From positions 248,001 through 312,000 of the forward strand of contig CANTFL010000155.1 of assembly GCA_947650285.1 (NCBI GenBank): DNA of 64,000 bases, in the 5' to 3' direction. Below are positions 35,870 to 49,889 of this stretch, piece after piece. The position numbers and the translations under genes were made by a program. Under the pieces are notes generated by a model that saw only the letters and a program-made list of their open reading frames with translations, made no database searches and had not been told where the DNA came from. This DNA is from Hyaloperonospora brassicae. Taxonomy: Eukaryota > Oomycota > Peronosporomycetes > Peronosporales > Peronosporaceae. The stretch's first letter is position 1. The number at the start of each line of letters is the position of its first letter.

Positions 35870-36110
35870 AAGCCACAGCAGGAACAGCGAGGACGCGGCC
35901 ACGCGCGCAGCCAAGCGCAAGCACGCCACTTCGGCCGGCCGCAAGCTGATGCGCTGGGACACCGCGCGCTGGCAGCTGTTCGAGCGCGTCGCTTTTACAC
36001 CTGCGCGCCCCGATCGCGTCCATGTACGTGAGCTGCTGTCCCGTCTGCGTCGTGACTCGTTCTTGCGCTCTCGTGTGTCTCTTTATTTCTGTGCTGTTGC
36101 TTATTAGCTA
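35870..36110 (+). other. GC-rich coding-like patch inside the MULE
   Basis: An open frame of about 75 codons reads ..SEDAATRAAKRKHATSAG.. then KLMRWDTARWQLFERVAF. Its third positions are almost all G or C, as in the host genes at 18-24 kb and unlike the AT-rich surroundings. There is no ATG, and GTACGTGAG inside it looks like a splice donor. It may be a captured host exon (Pack-MULE style). The family is not recognised. Confidence 0.45.
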
Positions 36111-37362
36111 AGAGATCCATTTTTCCAGTCGAAACAGTCACGCGCCATCGGTGGTGATGGTCCAACCGATTGTCGGCACGCGCTCGGGTCTGTAGTGAAT
36201 CTGGGGCTCGTGATTGACGCGACAGGCAGCGACACGTGTCTGCACGATGTCAAGTGAGCTGCGGTTACGATTATGCTGTGGGGGTGATGGTGAGAAAATG
36301 GGAGGTATTGACTGGACAATTATATGGGCTATAGGTAGTAGGACGGATTAAATGATCAGTATGTCAATCCGAAGGTTTACGGGAGTGAATGTAGGAGCTC
36401 TTTATAAATGGTTTTACATGGTAGACTGTGAGAGTCACGTGTGAATGGTGTTACTGGGCGATATAATGTAGATGTAAAAATGGGTCCGGAGGTGCACGAC
36501 AACCGGTTGGCACAATCATTTTGCAAGACGCTATACGGCCACTTGAAGGGCGACGGAAAGGACATGAATATGGCTGTTTTTTGGGGGCGGATGGCTGAAC
36601 ATTTGAGAGGTTTCTCGTTGTGCGGTGCATGACGACCGTGTGGAAGTTGAATGAAGGTACTCATGGGGTAAATTTGTGGTGCTGATAGCTTTTTGGTCTA
36701 ATATTGCGGCCTGAATCTTGGCGCTGCCGTTAGAGAGTTTTCAGTCTCGACTTCGCCTGGTTTCTACAAGATGCATTGCCTGACGGTGCGTGGGGGTTTG
36801 AGCTATGTGGGAGGGCCGGCCGATATGACACTAAATTGTGCTGTTTTTGTCTTTTCTATCAAAACATACTCCGGAAGCGCGAGAGAAAATTGCCATTGTC
36901 ATTGAGATTGTAACGAACCACGGTGTCATTTAGACCCCTTTGAATGCTCTGTATAATCTCGGCGGCTTCGAGTTTGAGAAGCCAATTTTTAGTCGTTGCT
37001 AGCGAAGGAAGCGGCATCCCTGGTGAAGATACAAGCATTTCAGAGCAGCGACTAGTTCAGTACATTGAATATATCTCAAGTTGACTGAGTTTAGCGCTGC
37101 GAAACGTCACTTTCAGCCATGAAATGGGAACAGAGCTAAGCACTTTCAAGAGGATTTTCTTACGAAAGGCGCGTATTCAGGTTTCAGGCCGTGTATTGCA
37201 TACGAGCCAGCATGACGTGTGGTGCCTTTGAATTGGTACGCCCCCTCATAACTGCGCGCACACCTCCTGCACGTGACGCGACGAAATTCAAGTCCTCACA
37301 TTACACATCTAAAAGTGATTGCAACCTGACGGGGAAAAGCATGTTCGTGTGCCGAATGTGAA

Positions 37363-39420
37363 TTACACATAGTAAAATATCCTTAATGAATATGCATTGT
37401 ATACTCTGCTAGCTCTTTGCAATCTTAAAAGAGGACAATTGCGCCTGTCATGTTCGTCCTCTCTACAATCTGGATTTCCACATCTTCGCGCAGCTCGCGC
37501 TCTTTCTTTCACTAACTCAAAAGCAGAAGGATTACGCCTTGTGCTACTCCCCGCCACCGCACCCACAGGTCTTCCTCTAGTCCGCACTACCACAGGATTG
37601 CACACTGGTGTGATCGGCTGTTGTGAGAGCTTTACAATTTGTTCCTCCAAAAGACGTTGCTGGTGTGGGGGGAGAGTTTTGCGTTGAGATTGTAGCTGTG
37701 TCAATACACCTGCAAAATCTGTCATTGCATCTACAGAAGTATCACTGTCATTGCACTCAGGCTCTTGAGTTTTACAAGCCACCACTGCCTATGGAAATGG
37801 TGGGACCCAACGAAAAATTGTCTCCAATTAAACGGTTGAGTTCGTGGGAGCAAGGAAGAACCATCGTAATTCGAAAGATGCTGGGGCAGGTGGAGTCGCC
37901 AGCCAGGTGGTAAGCTTTCTGGAACTGTTGATACCCCTTGTTCAAAGCATAGTGTGACATCTTTTTTACTTGACATCCTTCCACATGTTGTGTAAGAATA
38001 CGAGCATGGAATGCGTCTTGTTGTAGATAATCGGTTGACGAATGTGATGTCCTTGAAAGTTGATCGAGAGGGAGATCTTCTCGTACACATCTTTGAGATC
38101 TCCTGAAGAGACACTGATCCATCCTATTATCGAAGAATGTTTGCCTTCAGCGCGAGATGTAGCCAAGTGACCAAGATGCAAGACTAGCTTGGTAAATGCG
38201 GCGACAAACTTTTCCTTGTGTACGATCCATGTTCTCCTCAGGTATTTCACGGTCTGTCCGTACTCGCAGTATGATATTTGCAAGGTTTTCCAATTAGCGA
38301 TAAACGTCTCCACATCTATCGAAGCAACCAGAAGGTGCCAGTCTGCCAGAAACCGTTTCCTCCCTTCATTGCTTCGGAAATGTTTCTTCAGGTTGGCGAC
38401 AATGTTCTTTTCGATGTGCCATATGCAGAGAAGATTAATAGCATCTCCAAGAATGATATGAATTGCTGACATTAAGGCCAGCTCTCGATCAGTAACTACC
38501 ACCCCAGGCAGGCGGTTCAAGAGAAACATCCCTTTCACGCGTATCAAAGCACAAAAATAGTCCTCTTCCGTCTCTACGCTCATGAAGCAAAAGCATATGG
38601 AGAATGTAGCATTGGTGCTGTACATACCGACAACGTGGAGGAGTGGGAGCTTGAACCTTGTAGACAAATGTTGTGTTAGAGACTTGTATATTGCAGACTG
38701 CAAGATGTGAAGCTCATCACCTGTTGATATTGTACGTAGAGTCTATTAATACAACGTCAAGAAACTCTCCGGCTTAATCAACAGCACTTAGCGGAGCGAA
38801 GAAGAGGTCTGTGATTCGAACTCATCGTCTTTTGCATATTCATACAGGACATCTTTTTATCTGCAGCTCGTCTAGCAGGGCTTCCAGAGGTGTACGGCCG
38901 TTCAAATCTTCTTGTCGAAGTCGGGCTTTAGCATTGGAAATGTCTTTATGGTGAGGTTTATTTGCGGATCTTGTTGCCGTCAGGTCGTGAGAATAACTTT
39001 GGGGGCTGCACCGGCCTTGGAAATCTGTTGTATGACCTGTCGCGCTTGATAGGTGACTTTACGTGCGCTGGGAAAGCCTGACATATCGGCTGTTGCCTCA
39101 TGGCTGGGCAAACTCTCCCCTATCTGACCCGCCACATCCATACCTCTGCGGTCAATACTCTTTTGATAGTGACGCTCTAGGGACATTAAATGCATCTGCT
39201 GCTGGTCTTTTCATTCCGATTTCTTTCAGTGAGATATTCGCGACGGTTCTTGTACGCTAGGCCGTGCGAGCAATGGAGTTAGACCTTGCGTTTCTCACCG
39301 CATTTGAAGGGTTTTGAGCGAGTCCGTCCCTCCACAGCGTAGCCTTGGTCAAGTACAAACCGCTCTACTGCCAACTGAGCATCATCAAGTGAAGGATAAG
39401 CATGCTTGTGAGGTGGTGCT
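37363..39420 (-). pseudogene. MULE transposase, broken
   Basis: A FAR1-like N-terminal piece at about 39420-39297 (AVERFVLDQGYAVEGRTRSKPF) is separated by stops from the catalytic part. The catalytic ORF (38703-37966, 245 aa) has the MULE signature: YSTNATFSICFCF, VVVTDRELALMSAI, LLCIWHIEKNIVANLKKHF, then the motif around GHLATSRAEGKHS. A frameshift near 38.0 kb leads to a SWIM-like segment (MSHYALNKGY, then CSHELNRL). A second shift leads to the C-terminal part (37785-37363), with VVVRTRGRPVGA, TRRNPSAFELV and a Cys/His cluster. All parts are in family order, but at least three breaks make the copy inactive. Confidence 0.88.
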
Positions 39421-39499
39421 AGCATTACCGGAATAGCAAGGAATATAGAGATAAAAGGATTGAATGAATGATAGCTCGCATTCAGTGGGAAATTTTTTT

Positions 39500-39560
39500 C
39501 TCGACACCACGGGACGGAGGGTGCGCGTAGTTATTAGGGGGTGTACGCCTAGGCGGCCCC
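39500..39560 (-). repeat. Right TIR of the MULE
   Basis: Inverted partner of the left TIR. The shared part ends near the GTGTCGA motif found at the inner end of both. Confidence 0.92.
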
Positions 39561-42500
39561 TATATATAGAGTGTTTTACTCGTGTTATTAATATCATTTT
39601 GTTAACGAAGAATTAAATCTTACGCGATTCTTCACCATTCCTCTGCCCTTATTTGTACGTAAGTATACGAGGTATCTACCCAACTTTAATATTATAGGTA
39701 AGCATATGCTGTCGGGACACTAGATCACGCATACCTGCAGATGATGATGCTCACGGATATGCATATGAATCTACTTCTTAAACGGTTATGATACGTATCA
39801 AGCATATAGTTTAATATCAATTTATATCGGTACGACTTTACTATATACATTTGCGAATGATAATAGGTCGTAAGTACCAGGTGTGAATTGACATCTAAAT
39901 GTAAAGAGAGTAGCTCATTTGAGCTTAGCATCTCTCTGGAGCTAGGACCCACCAAAAACGTCTCACTCTTTACATACAGGCTATAACACTGCTTTCCGTT
40001 ATGCATGAGGAATAATGCAGGAGATAGACGCAAAAGAGAGGTTAGTGGCATACAATCATTATACAATCAGATGTTTCGATGAGATTAAGCTACAAACAGA
40101 CGACCGATTCTAGTCACTATCATTTAACGAAAGACAATGTCTTAAGTTGTAGAATGAGATGTGATACATCAGCAATTAAAACATTACGCTACATTACAAG
40201 TGTTTTTAAGACAACGAAATTATTTTGTAATCGAATTTTGTGGTATGATTAAGCAAAATTTTTACTTAGAACGACATCAAGAGCTTAGCGGAACGTGTTA
40301 AAGAAACTCATATATTAATTTACAAGATCTGTTAGAGAATCGATGGATCCTGAGATAATATAAAGACTAGAAACTCTAGTACGTACATGATCTTTCTATA
40401 GCTATATGATTGAATATAAAGTTAAGTTTTAAGATAACTAGTCTTTGAATGAACGTTAGGTGCTACACACGCCCATGCATAACCCGCGGGGTCATGTGTA
40501 TTTATTAGTAGTATTATATTTTTACTTCACGGTTTCAAGAAACCTGACATGTTTGGCACTGATAGCTAAGTAAATATACATATTAATGGATATTTTCAGT
40601 TAAGAATATTGCATACTGTTAATATTGACCCGAAAAGTTGTGGTAATAACTTTAGTTATATCTCGGTCGATCTTTCAAGACAGTAGCTTATGTCCGATAC
40701 ATCTCTACTGCTTCTTTACAGTGTCTCATATCGCTTAAATAAAGCCTATTCTGTCCATTTTATGCAGTTTTTCGAATCACTCTTGTCCATCAAGCTGATG
40801 CCTCCGTTAAAATACTACGTGTGCTTATCGCCCTACACAAAATAAATATTAGACTATTTACCTCATTAATCATTACGCCTTCTTGGGCCGCATCTGCACC
40901 TTGGGTATAAATACATTTACATAAATGATTTTAGAATCGATTTTAATAATGAAAATGAAATAGGGACTTTTAGAAGCTTGTAAAATTATGACGAAAGTTG
41001 TGCACTATTAAATACACTATACATTGGTCAGCGCTTCTAATATTGTATATTTTTATATATGTATATATAGTGTTTTTGACTACAGATTAGATCCAATTGT
41101 TACAATTATATGTTTGTAATCACTTCATGGACAAATATATTCTAGGCTCGGCTCATCAGTCGTCAATGTGGAAGTGTGCAATCCATTTCGTCAAAGAAAA
41201 AGAAACGGCGTGTGAAATAAAAACTTGATAAGCCATTGCAGATACTTTTCCCCTTTGCTGTGGGTATACTCACTTCACATTTTTTTTCAGAATACAGCAA
41301 CTTGCACCTGCCGAATGGCGACAGGCTGTATGACACATCTTCGGGTGGCATCTTTCTCTTGTACAAGTCAAAATAGTTTTATAGAGAAATCTTGGTCACA
41401 GAGACGACCAGATCATATATCGCTTAATTAAAATGGTTGTGGCTTAATCAATGTATTGCGATTGTTCTCCTTAAATACATCAATCTTATGTACGTCCCTT
41501 CATACTTCTATATAAATCAAAGCTCTGAATTGTCGCCGTGAAGAAGGGGTGTTGAAAAGTGCAACTTACAATTAGGAAGCCAATCCACGGTGGCAAACAT
41601 GCTTGCTAGCCAGTATATTATATCATGCCTTGTGTGAGCTCCATCGGCGAGTTGATGGTGAAATTCGACCGACACACTTCAGAAAATATATAACTATAGC
41701 AGCAACGGAGCAGGCAACAAGTAATTATGCATTAGCACCAAATACTTACTATATACGTACCATTGCATTTTAGCTTATACACGAAGAATCCTATCCACTC
41801 AGCTCGACTCAACATCATTTGTCGAAGATCACATCGAATACGCGCTTGCTTCCTATCATATTCCAGTTTACAGCGACGTTATTCACGCAAATGCTACCCA
41901 CTCTCACCGAATAGTGTGAGAAATAAATGATATTTATTTTAATTCAAGACGCCATCAGGTCGAGCATCCAAATAGTATATCGAAATTATATAATATCGGA
42001 CAAATTAAGCTGCAAGGCAGACCGAGTCGAATCGGTTAGGATCTTGACGCAGCCCAAACTTGTCGCTTAGATAGTACTATGGATTTGAGGTAATTGGCTC
42101 TTATGAAATGAAATACGGTTGACCACTCTTTTCATTATACTGAAAATTAGTCAATCGATCAGCAATAAGAGGCTATGTGAAACTGCACAAACCTAGCTCG
42201 TTCTTGTCCTTACTTGATACAGACGGTCTTGTGCTAAGAAGATCACTGGGGATGGTAATTAGCGTATACATATGGGATCTGCAAATAATGACGGGCATTC
42301 TGGACGTGCACTATGCGCATCTTGACCCGGTCAAGATGTAGTAGCGTCCTAACATATGTTGTAGTGTTGACGCCGGAATGTAGTGGAGTGGTTATTACTA
42401 TTTCTTTTCATCCCGACACTCCACTGGCTCCCATACAACCGACTGTAGGAGAAGGTACCATGTTTTCGTGATTGTGTTCCTCCTCACCTTGTACATTCGT

Positions 42501-45189
42501 CGGTAGGGCGGGCTGCACTCATTCAGGTTGACTTGTGTCGAGGGAAAACTTCACTGTGTTTGTAATGGGGTTAGTAATCACCTTCTAAGTCTTCACACGA
42601 ACTCGAGTATACTTATCGTGTCGTCCGTATGAATTGCCATGATATCGGCGAGATGACCTCGTTTATCATGTATTTTTACATATATATATCTGGTCCACCT
42701 TAACTTTTAGGTATATAAGCCGTTTGGCGTTCTTGTAAACTGTACTTGACAATGTTGCAGTATCCGATCGCAGTAAAGCTTTTATAAGACTCATCGATCT
42801 CAGGATAAAAGATCAGTGACATCACTTGATTACCGTATGTGTGCTTTCTTGAAGTCCGATGCCGTATTTTAACGCAAAAGGGAAGTCGACACGTGTAATA
42901 ATAAGCAAACTGAATAACTTTAATTGATTAAACAGTTTAAAATAAGGGGAAATATAGAAAGGTCCATTTAATTACGAGAGAAAAATGCCCCTGAAAAAAA
43001 AGAATGCCTTTAATAATTAGAGAAGAAAATAATTCCCCAGATGATTACGAAAATAGCAGAATGCACCACGTACTAGTGTGCTCAAGTTTATTGGGGTAAC
43101 ATAGATCCACACGTTCTTAATCATTTTCATTTTCTCACTTACGGCCGTGACCACCATCGCGCTGTTCGGGAATCCACAGCAAGGGTTCTAACGCGGGAGT
43201 ACTGCTCTTGCTGCCACCAGTTGCAGGCGCAGACGCGAGACATGAGGGCGTCAAAACGTCTTTGTATCATCGGGGGCGGTTGCAAAAACAGTCCATCCGT
43301 GCTAATATTCTTGATTTTAATGGATATTATTTTTTTGTTGCTATTTTTGATGCTGCAACTGCTATTTCTGCCGCTGCTGTGGTATAGATGCTGCGGTTGC
43401 TGGTGTTGTTGATCATTATATGCTGCTACTGCTATTTTTGCTGAGGTTGCTGTTGTTGTTGTTCAGTTGATGCTGCTACTGCTAATTCTGTTGCTGCTGT
43501 TGTTGTAGGTGCTACGGTTGCTGTTATATTGTTCTACTTGTGCGATTGAATTTCCCTTCTTGCTTCTCAGGTTATATAAAATAAAACGATTAATCATATT
43601 AATAGACGCCAATAAATCTGTCTTTTTTGCTCAATTGAAGTCTTCAATGTCTACAGACATCTTTGCCTGCAGGCATGTTTCAGGAAGTAAACGTGCGGTG
43701 ATGCATTAAGCGTGATCATCAAAGTTTTTGCCGGTCAATTGAACGACAACGTGGTAAGATTTTTTTGTCATGTTTCACTTGAGTATACTAGGACGTGGGG
43801 CTTTTTTTACTTTCGTGATCATCTGAAGCATTGTTTATTTCACAATTATTTGGGTCATCTTTTGGATTTTTCTTTTATTGTATTATCTGGAGTATTTTTT
43901 TTATTTTTTTGCGGTTCAATGGACTATTCTTTTATTTCCCCCAATAAAAACCACCGCTATGTCTACCATATCTTCGGACCTGTGTAGTGTGTCGACTGTC
44001 ACTGCTGATCGCATTCTTGTACTACGTGGCTTCATGTAATCATTTGATCGAAGTTTGTAAAATGCGTCGTTTAATGTGGTACACACAAATCCAATGGATC
44101 GCGATCTCTTCCGTGATCGCGATTGGGATCACGGTATGTGGTATGTACCAAATCGATGAGACGCGATCGTGTCATTTTATGGATCATCGCGTATATTACA
44201 ATCTAATTCGATACCCATCACCCTCGGCATAGATTAATAAGGTTAGGTTCACTATTTTCTACCACCTATCCAACATATGCGACGAGACTTGTGCAACTAT
44301 CTCTTTAAAAGATTTGCTAAATCGGATTCAACCAAAGCTCAATCCATTCTTCCGTTATATAATATGCTCGATCTATTTTACATAGTGATGACAACAACAC
44401 AACCCATTTTATTTGCTAAGAACCAAAAGGATCAATAGATACCTCAAATAAAGTTTTTATACAAAAACTTGATGCGAAATGGCGTTTGTTAATATTTCTA
44501 CTATATTTAATTCATACTTTAAAGCATTCTTGCCATTTAAATTATGTATTACGAACTTTGGGCACTATAAAATTGTACAAAGGGCTCACTGTAAAAATTT
44601 GTACAAAATCAAGACTACCGGATCTCTTGACAAATCAGGAGGTTTCAGGATTGAATTTAGATTTTATGACAATCGCCAGCAATTGCACCCTCACATAATA
44701 TGTTATTAATTCGGCAAATAAAGTCCTCGTTGCGAAAAGCACAAAATTATGTAGCCTGAAGCATATGCTACGCACAAAGAAGTCTTAGGATGCAATTTTA
44801 GGCACTTCTGATCACTCTAAAGGTCTTTAGAAGTACATTTAAAGTACTAGTCCCACTTCAAACGATACAATACATCTACTGCGCACGATGATTCAATCTT
44901 CACCGCCCCTATATCTCGCATCTTTCAATTTATTTTTATTATTATTGAGAGCTACCCTAAATCGAATATATAAGAAGATATTTTTAAAAGTGAGGAGTTG
45001 GTCCAATGTAATCGTGTCATAGACGCACTTCCAGCCGAAAAAAGAGCTGATACCTTCTATGACCTAGTCGTTAAGTCTTACGGTCAGCAACAAGAATATG
45101 TCCATAATACGTAATGCATTGCAGGTTTCATCGTACTTTATAGTATATTGGTGATTTTAGCTTCACAACTACTATTGAGCAAATCTATT
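39561..45189. other. Long AT-rich region without supportable genes
   Basis: Only short, low-complexity frames. A trinucleotide-rich patch is listed separately. A frame at 43712-43987 (91 codons, very Phe-rich) and a hydrophobic one near 44059-44232 lack recognisable motifs. No tRNA or rRNA was seen. Confidence 0.6.
43336..43525 (+). repeat. Imperfect GTT/GCT trinucleotide tract
   Basis: About 190 bp of interrupted TGCTGC / TTGTTG units, with TGCTGCTACTGCTA recurring at about 43420 and 43470. It would encode poly-Leu/Val or, on the other strand, Gln/Asn-rich peptides, but no long ORF uses it. Confidence 0.75.
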
Positions 45190-45365
45190 GCTTTTTGCTT
45201 TTCGATTTCAAAAATGAGTGGACATATCCTCAAAGGATCTTTCGAGGACACGATTAGCACGTTCCGTCGGACCATATGTTTTTAAGATGGTCAGATGTCG
45301 ACATCTTCAACCGCATTCCGAGTGAACGGAACACAGATTGCCAAAATTCCGCTGTGAACCAAGGG

Positions 45366-48300
45366 TTAAGGTCGGATACGATCACGGGGTAACCCTTTAA
45401 TTAAAAAAGTCGTGTCGATAAATACACGAGCACACCCGTGTGCTGTGAACGACTCGGTTACAGAAGCAAGATGGATCATCTTGCTGAAACGATCTACAAG
45501 GACAAGAATACCATTATTCTTGCGAATGTCTTCGGGAAACTCGAAGATGAAGTCCATTGAAACGGACTGCCAGTACGCTGTTGGGACCGGTAGAGGCTGT
45601 TAAGGTGCACGGTATGCAGGACTGAGCTTCACTAGTTGGCAAACCTCGCAAGCACGTATGTAATTACGTGTAAAATGATGTTGGCGGGGCCAGTAAAAGT
45701 CACGACTTACCGTAAGGTAAGTCTTCCCCCTACCACGATGACCACGTGATGGCGCATTGTGACACTCATATATGACGCTAGCTCAAGTTGTTATGAATTG
45801 GAACGACGACACGAGGCGTGTCGCCGTCAACGGCTGTATAATATAGCAGCCCGTTGCGTGTTGTATACCGATCCGACGAGAAGTAATACAAAGATGTAAA
45901 TATTCCAACGATTCAAGGTTTGGATTCACCAGATGATCCATCAATAGTAGAAGATCATTATCTATTGCGTAGATTTTTCCCGCACATCGTCAAGTTTACT
46001 TGAAGACGGAACAATCATGGTAAGTGTCAAAACAGTGGGATCATCTTCACTGTTGCATTGCGCGCCCGGCTCGATACCGGGTCGGCGCGGTAGCGCATCA
46101 GCGAAGACATGGAGGCGTCCTGTTTAATACTTCACGGATAAGATGTACTCTGCGAAGAAAAATAGCCACCTCGCTATTTGTTGTGAGAGGTGTGGGCTAT
46201 TTACGGCCGTGCGTAGTATCGCATGGGTTGTAAAGACAATGAACGATCTATCTCCCAAGCGATAGACGCGAATATTAGCCAGTGCGTACTACATGGCAAG
46301 ATGTTCCTTGTCATGCTCTAAGTAATTACGCTCAGCTGCTTGCAGCTGACGCGATTGGTAACGGATGACGAGCTCTGTGCCATCTGTATCAAATTGCATC
46401 AACGCACAGGCGATCGCAATATTGCTGGCGTCGCAGACCACATGAAATGGTCAGTCCTGACCTGCAATCGGCAGTTTTGGCGATCGCATCAAGCTTTGCT
46501 TGATACCTACGAAGAAACGCTAGCAGCCAGCGTTCCATGACCACTTCACATTATTTTTGAGTAGACAAAAAAGATGCACGGTCATCTCGGCGTAGTTGCG
46601 CGAGTACTTGTGCAAGTACGCCGCTAGCCCAAGGAACTTCCTTATTCCCTTGACATCGACTGGCACTGGCCAGTCGGGAATTGCCTTGATCTGTTCGGGA
46701 TCAGGGCGTACGTCGTGTTTACCCACGATGCACCCAAGAAGTGGTATTTCGCTAGCCGCGAATATACACTTCTTGAGGTTGGCGTACAACTTGTGCTTGC
46801 GCACCAGTTGAAGGACTTGACGAACGTGAGTTCTATGAACTTCAACGTCCGTCTTTCCGTCCATAGCCCGGCTATGGACGAACACATCATCGAAGTAACT
46901 CGGTGCGAAGTCTCGCACCGGTCTCAACAGATTTGTTACACATCTGTTGAAAGTAGCAGGGGCATTGCTCAGCCCCTGTGGCATCACTAGCCACTCCCAC
47001 AACATACCGCTGAAGGTGCTCACTGGTGTGTACGGGATGTCCCGTTCACGCATAAGGATCTGATAGAAGCCTATCATCAGATCCATGGACGAAAAGATGG
47101 TGCTCTTTGACTACCATCTATGATGACGTCCTTTCTCGGTATCGGCGTCTGAGCCGGTTTCGTTGCAGCATTCAACTTGTTGAATGCGTGCACTATCCGC
47201 CATCTTCCTGTGGCCTTTCGCACACAGAAGGTCGGAGAGCTGTGAGGGGATGTTGATTCCCTCACATGGCCCGCTGCTAAGTGATCGGCAAAGAACTTGT
47301 CGATCGCTAGTACTTGTTCACGAGGCAGTGGCCACTGCTTCATGACACAGTACTTCGAGCCCGGTTTGAGCTCAATCTCGTGTCGAGTGCCTTTGTCCTT
47401 AGGCAACTCGCAAGGTACGGAATCAGGGAATACATCCTTGAATTCGATCAAATCCTTATACAAAGGATTTGCCTGAAGTGACTCCCACGATGGAGACGTG
47501 TATCGCTCAATACGAGTCTTCTCATCGAGGACACTTTCTTCCATCGATGAGCTGCTGAGAACCCGTTCCTCGTTTTTAGTGGACACTGTTGCCGACCAAA
47601 TATTGGCCACGTACTCATCTTTTGTGACGAGTATGCAGATCTGCTTGACTTTGCCACTACGCAGATCACGCAAAACCCGTTTCGGTTCAGGCGTTGGTAA
47701 TTGAGTCATCTTCAAAGTTAACGTCGGAGGCGCAATCGGATCCAGCGTATGAGCTCCTACACTTAATTCGTCAGTGACCAAGACGTTCGACGTCTCGGTT
47801 TCTTCCTGGGGACTTGCTTCCACCGCTTGTTGAGGGACTGTATTCTCAACATGTAACTCTAGAAGAGTTTTGTTTTCAATCACGTGGGAACTAATTCCTC
47901 TACGTCTTCTGACTTTGTCTGTGCAACCACAGACAGAGACTGATCCTCTACGGTCGACTCTACGGCCGACCCAGGATGAACGTTTTGCTCTTAGCTGGCA
48001 ACTAGTTTATATTATCAAGGATGTTGACCGCTCAGCATGCATTCGTGTCCCGTTCCACTCGACTTATTCATGTGATAGACCTTCGTCACTGCCTGTACGT
48101 CTGTAAAGCCACCGGGAGCATGCTCCACAGTGTGGTGATCATCTACACTGTGGTATTGTGCCGTGGTACTAACGACCATACCACAAGTGAGACCATCGCA
48201 CTCGCTCGCAGTACATCCACACGCTTGTGGACGCTCCATGACGTCTATCAGATATCCATCTGATGAACAAGCGGCAGGCATCTTCACGGGTCGATACTGC

Positions 48301-49626
48301 GGGCTCACCCTTGGCTCGTAACTTCTTCCTCTGATCCAAGGTAATCCCAAGATGACATCGAATTTGTCATCCAGATCCAATACGATGTAGTCATCATCAT
48401 TTTGTCCATCTGCTAACTTGTAGTGGATTCCTACTACACCTTTCTCAACGGTAATCGATGCGCCTGTGGCACGGCGCACCGTCATCCTCGCTGTAGGGAT
48501 GTCGCGCTCATCGAACTTGAGCCCACGACCCTCTAGTGACTGGCGGAAAACAAAGTTTCTCGACGCCTCACAATCAACTAGGGCTCGTAATGACATATTG
48601 TTTATCACTTATAACTTCAAGGTGATGTGTGATATCTCATCACCAGGTGCAGAGACACACAATGATTGTTTGTCTGGAGTAACTTTCGTCAAGAGATTTG
48701 CAAATTCGCTTGAGGTTGCTGGATCAGTAGGGATATCCGCCCCTAATGACCCACGCTCATTGCCCTTTTTGGCAAATGGACGACCATTTCGCTCAGTACT
48801 GCTAAGTACTGGGCGTGGAGCACTACACTCGTATGCGTAGTGCCCTGACTTCTGGCAGCGATTGCATTTCTGCAATCGCTTGTTGTTTGAAGAGCGAGGT
48901 CTCTTTTTCTCAACATAGCAGAGGTTCATTGGTTCTGGTCCTCTATTCTATTGTCGTCTTAGTGGACGATAAGAGTTTGAGCTAGCATGATCCTGTCTCA
49001 TGCTAAAGTCTTCCTGTTCCGCAGCTGAGATTGATTGTTCATGGGTATCCAGCTCCATATAGAACGGGTGATATTGGACGGGCCCGTCTGAGGGCCCTTG
49101 TATAAAAAATGGTAGTCAACGTGTGTTCATGGACTGGGTTAGCAGTTATACTACTAGCGAGGAGTCGTATATGCTGATCTTAAGCGTGTACATCACGCTT
49201 ACCCTGCTTGAGATTAAGGAGCTCCGATAGAGCTCTGAACTCAGCTATTGGCGGTTCAAACATTTGTTTGAGCCGGGTGTTAAACGCTTCGAGCGACTCA
49301 AAAGCATATGGATCGCCCATCTCCAGCCTTAAGGCCCAAGTCTTGGCACGTTGTGCCAGGTGGGATTGAGCAAATGTGAGTTTCATTTGCTCATCGTCGA
49401 TACGACGAGCCCTTAGGGCTCTGTCGAGTTCGACAAATCATAGTAACAGGGAATCCTCCGGGACTCCACTGTACTTGGAGATGTCAACTTTCATGACTTC
49501 GGGACGACGCGCATGCGCCGTCCCGCCCACAGTAGCATGGAATTGCTGCTGTCTCAACAGCTCTGTCTGTTCAGCACCGAGTCGTCTCAACTGCTCGGTC
49601 TGCTGAGAGCCTTGCTGGTGAAGCAA
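45366..49626 (-). pseudogene. gag-pol of element B, fragmented
   Basis: Gag pieces lie at 49626-49438 and 49386-49180. The zinc knuckle CNRCQKSGHYAYEC is intact within 48929-48609, and Gag and protease share one frame there. Protease (48608-48015) reads LVDCEASRNFV, so the Gly after D-C is Glu. The linker and start of RT are at 47883-47077. RT lies at 47086-46520 with YFDDVFVHS, and RNase H remnants are near 46.2-46.5 kb. Integrase core (45557-45366) shows MDFIFEFPED and VDRFSKMIHLA, then stops before the second Asp in this frame. At least six breaks separate the pieces. Confidence 0.9.
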
Positions 49627-49889
49627 GGCTATTTTCTACCATCAGCGCCAAGTTCATGTTGAATGAACTTGGCTATAGCGGCATGTTGTTGGTCTCTGTC
49701 AAGAAATTTCCATCATAGCTTTAATGCCGATGTCACGCACGGTAGAGCTCATTAGCCCACCTCGGCCCATTCGAGGTCACTCAGATGGGCGGAGCCTTCA
49801 CGTGTGACGTGAAAGCCATCTTTCCCATCCAACATGTAAATGTTGAATAAGATGAGTGGTCGCTGGAAGGAATACAAAGTGCTACCAGG

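Larger units (their letters stand above)
35675..39560 (-). mobile_element. MULE (Mutator-like) DNA transposon with TIRs
   Basis: A 3.9-kb DNA transposon bounded by inverted repeats of about 60 bp, with a broken transposase on the minus strand in the right half. It sits in a (TA)n tract, so the usual 8-10 bp target duplication cannot be recognised. The left half contains no transposase but a GC-rich coding-like patch (35.87-36.11 kb) and short frames near 36.1-36.7 kb that I do not recognise. Confidence 0.9.

Noticed and set aside
35650..39575. Target-site duplication of the MULE
   Set aside because: Both flanks are (TA)n-like, so any apparent duplication would be meaningless.
44059..44232. 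Hydrophobic 57-residue frame in a palindrome-rich patch
   Set aside because: No recognisable family, AT-rich context and no neighbour support; the GATCGCGATC palindromes alone do not make a gene.
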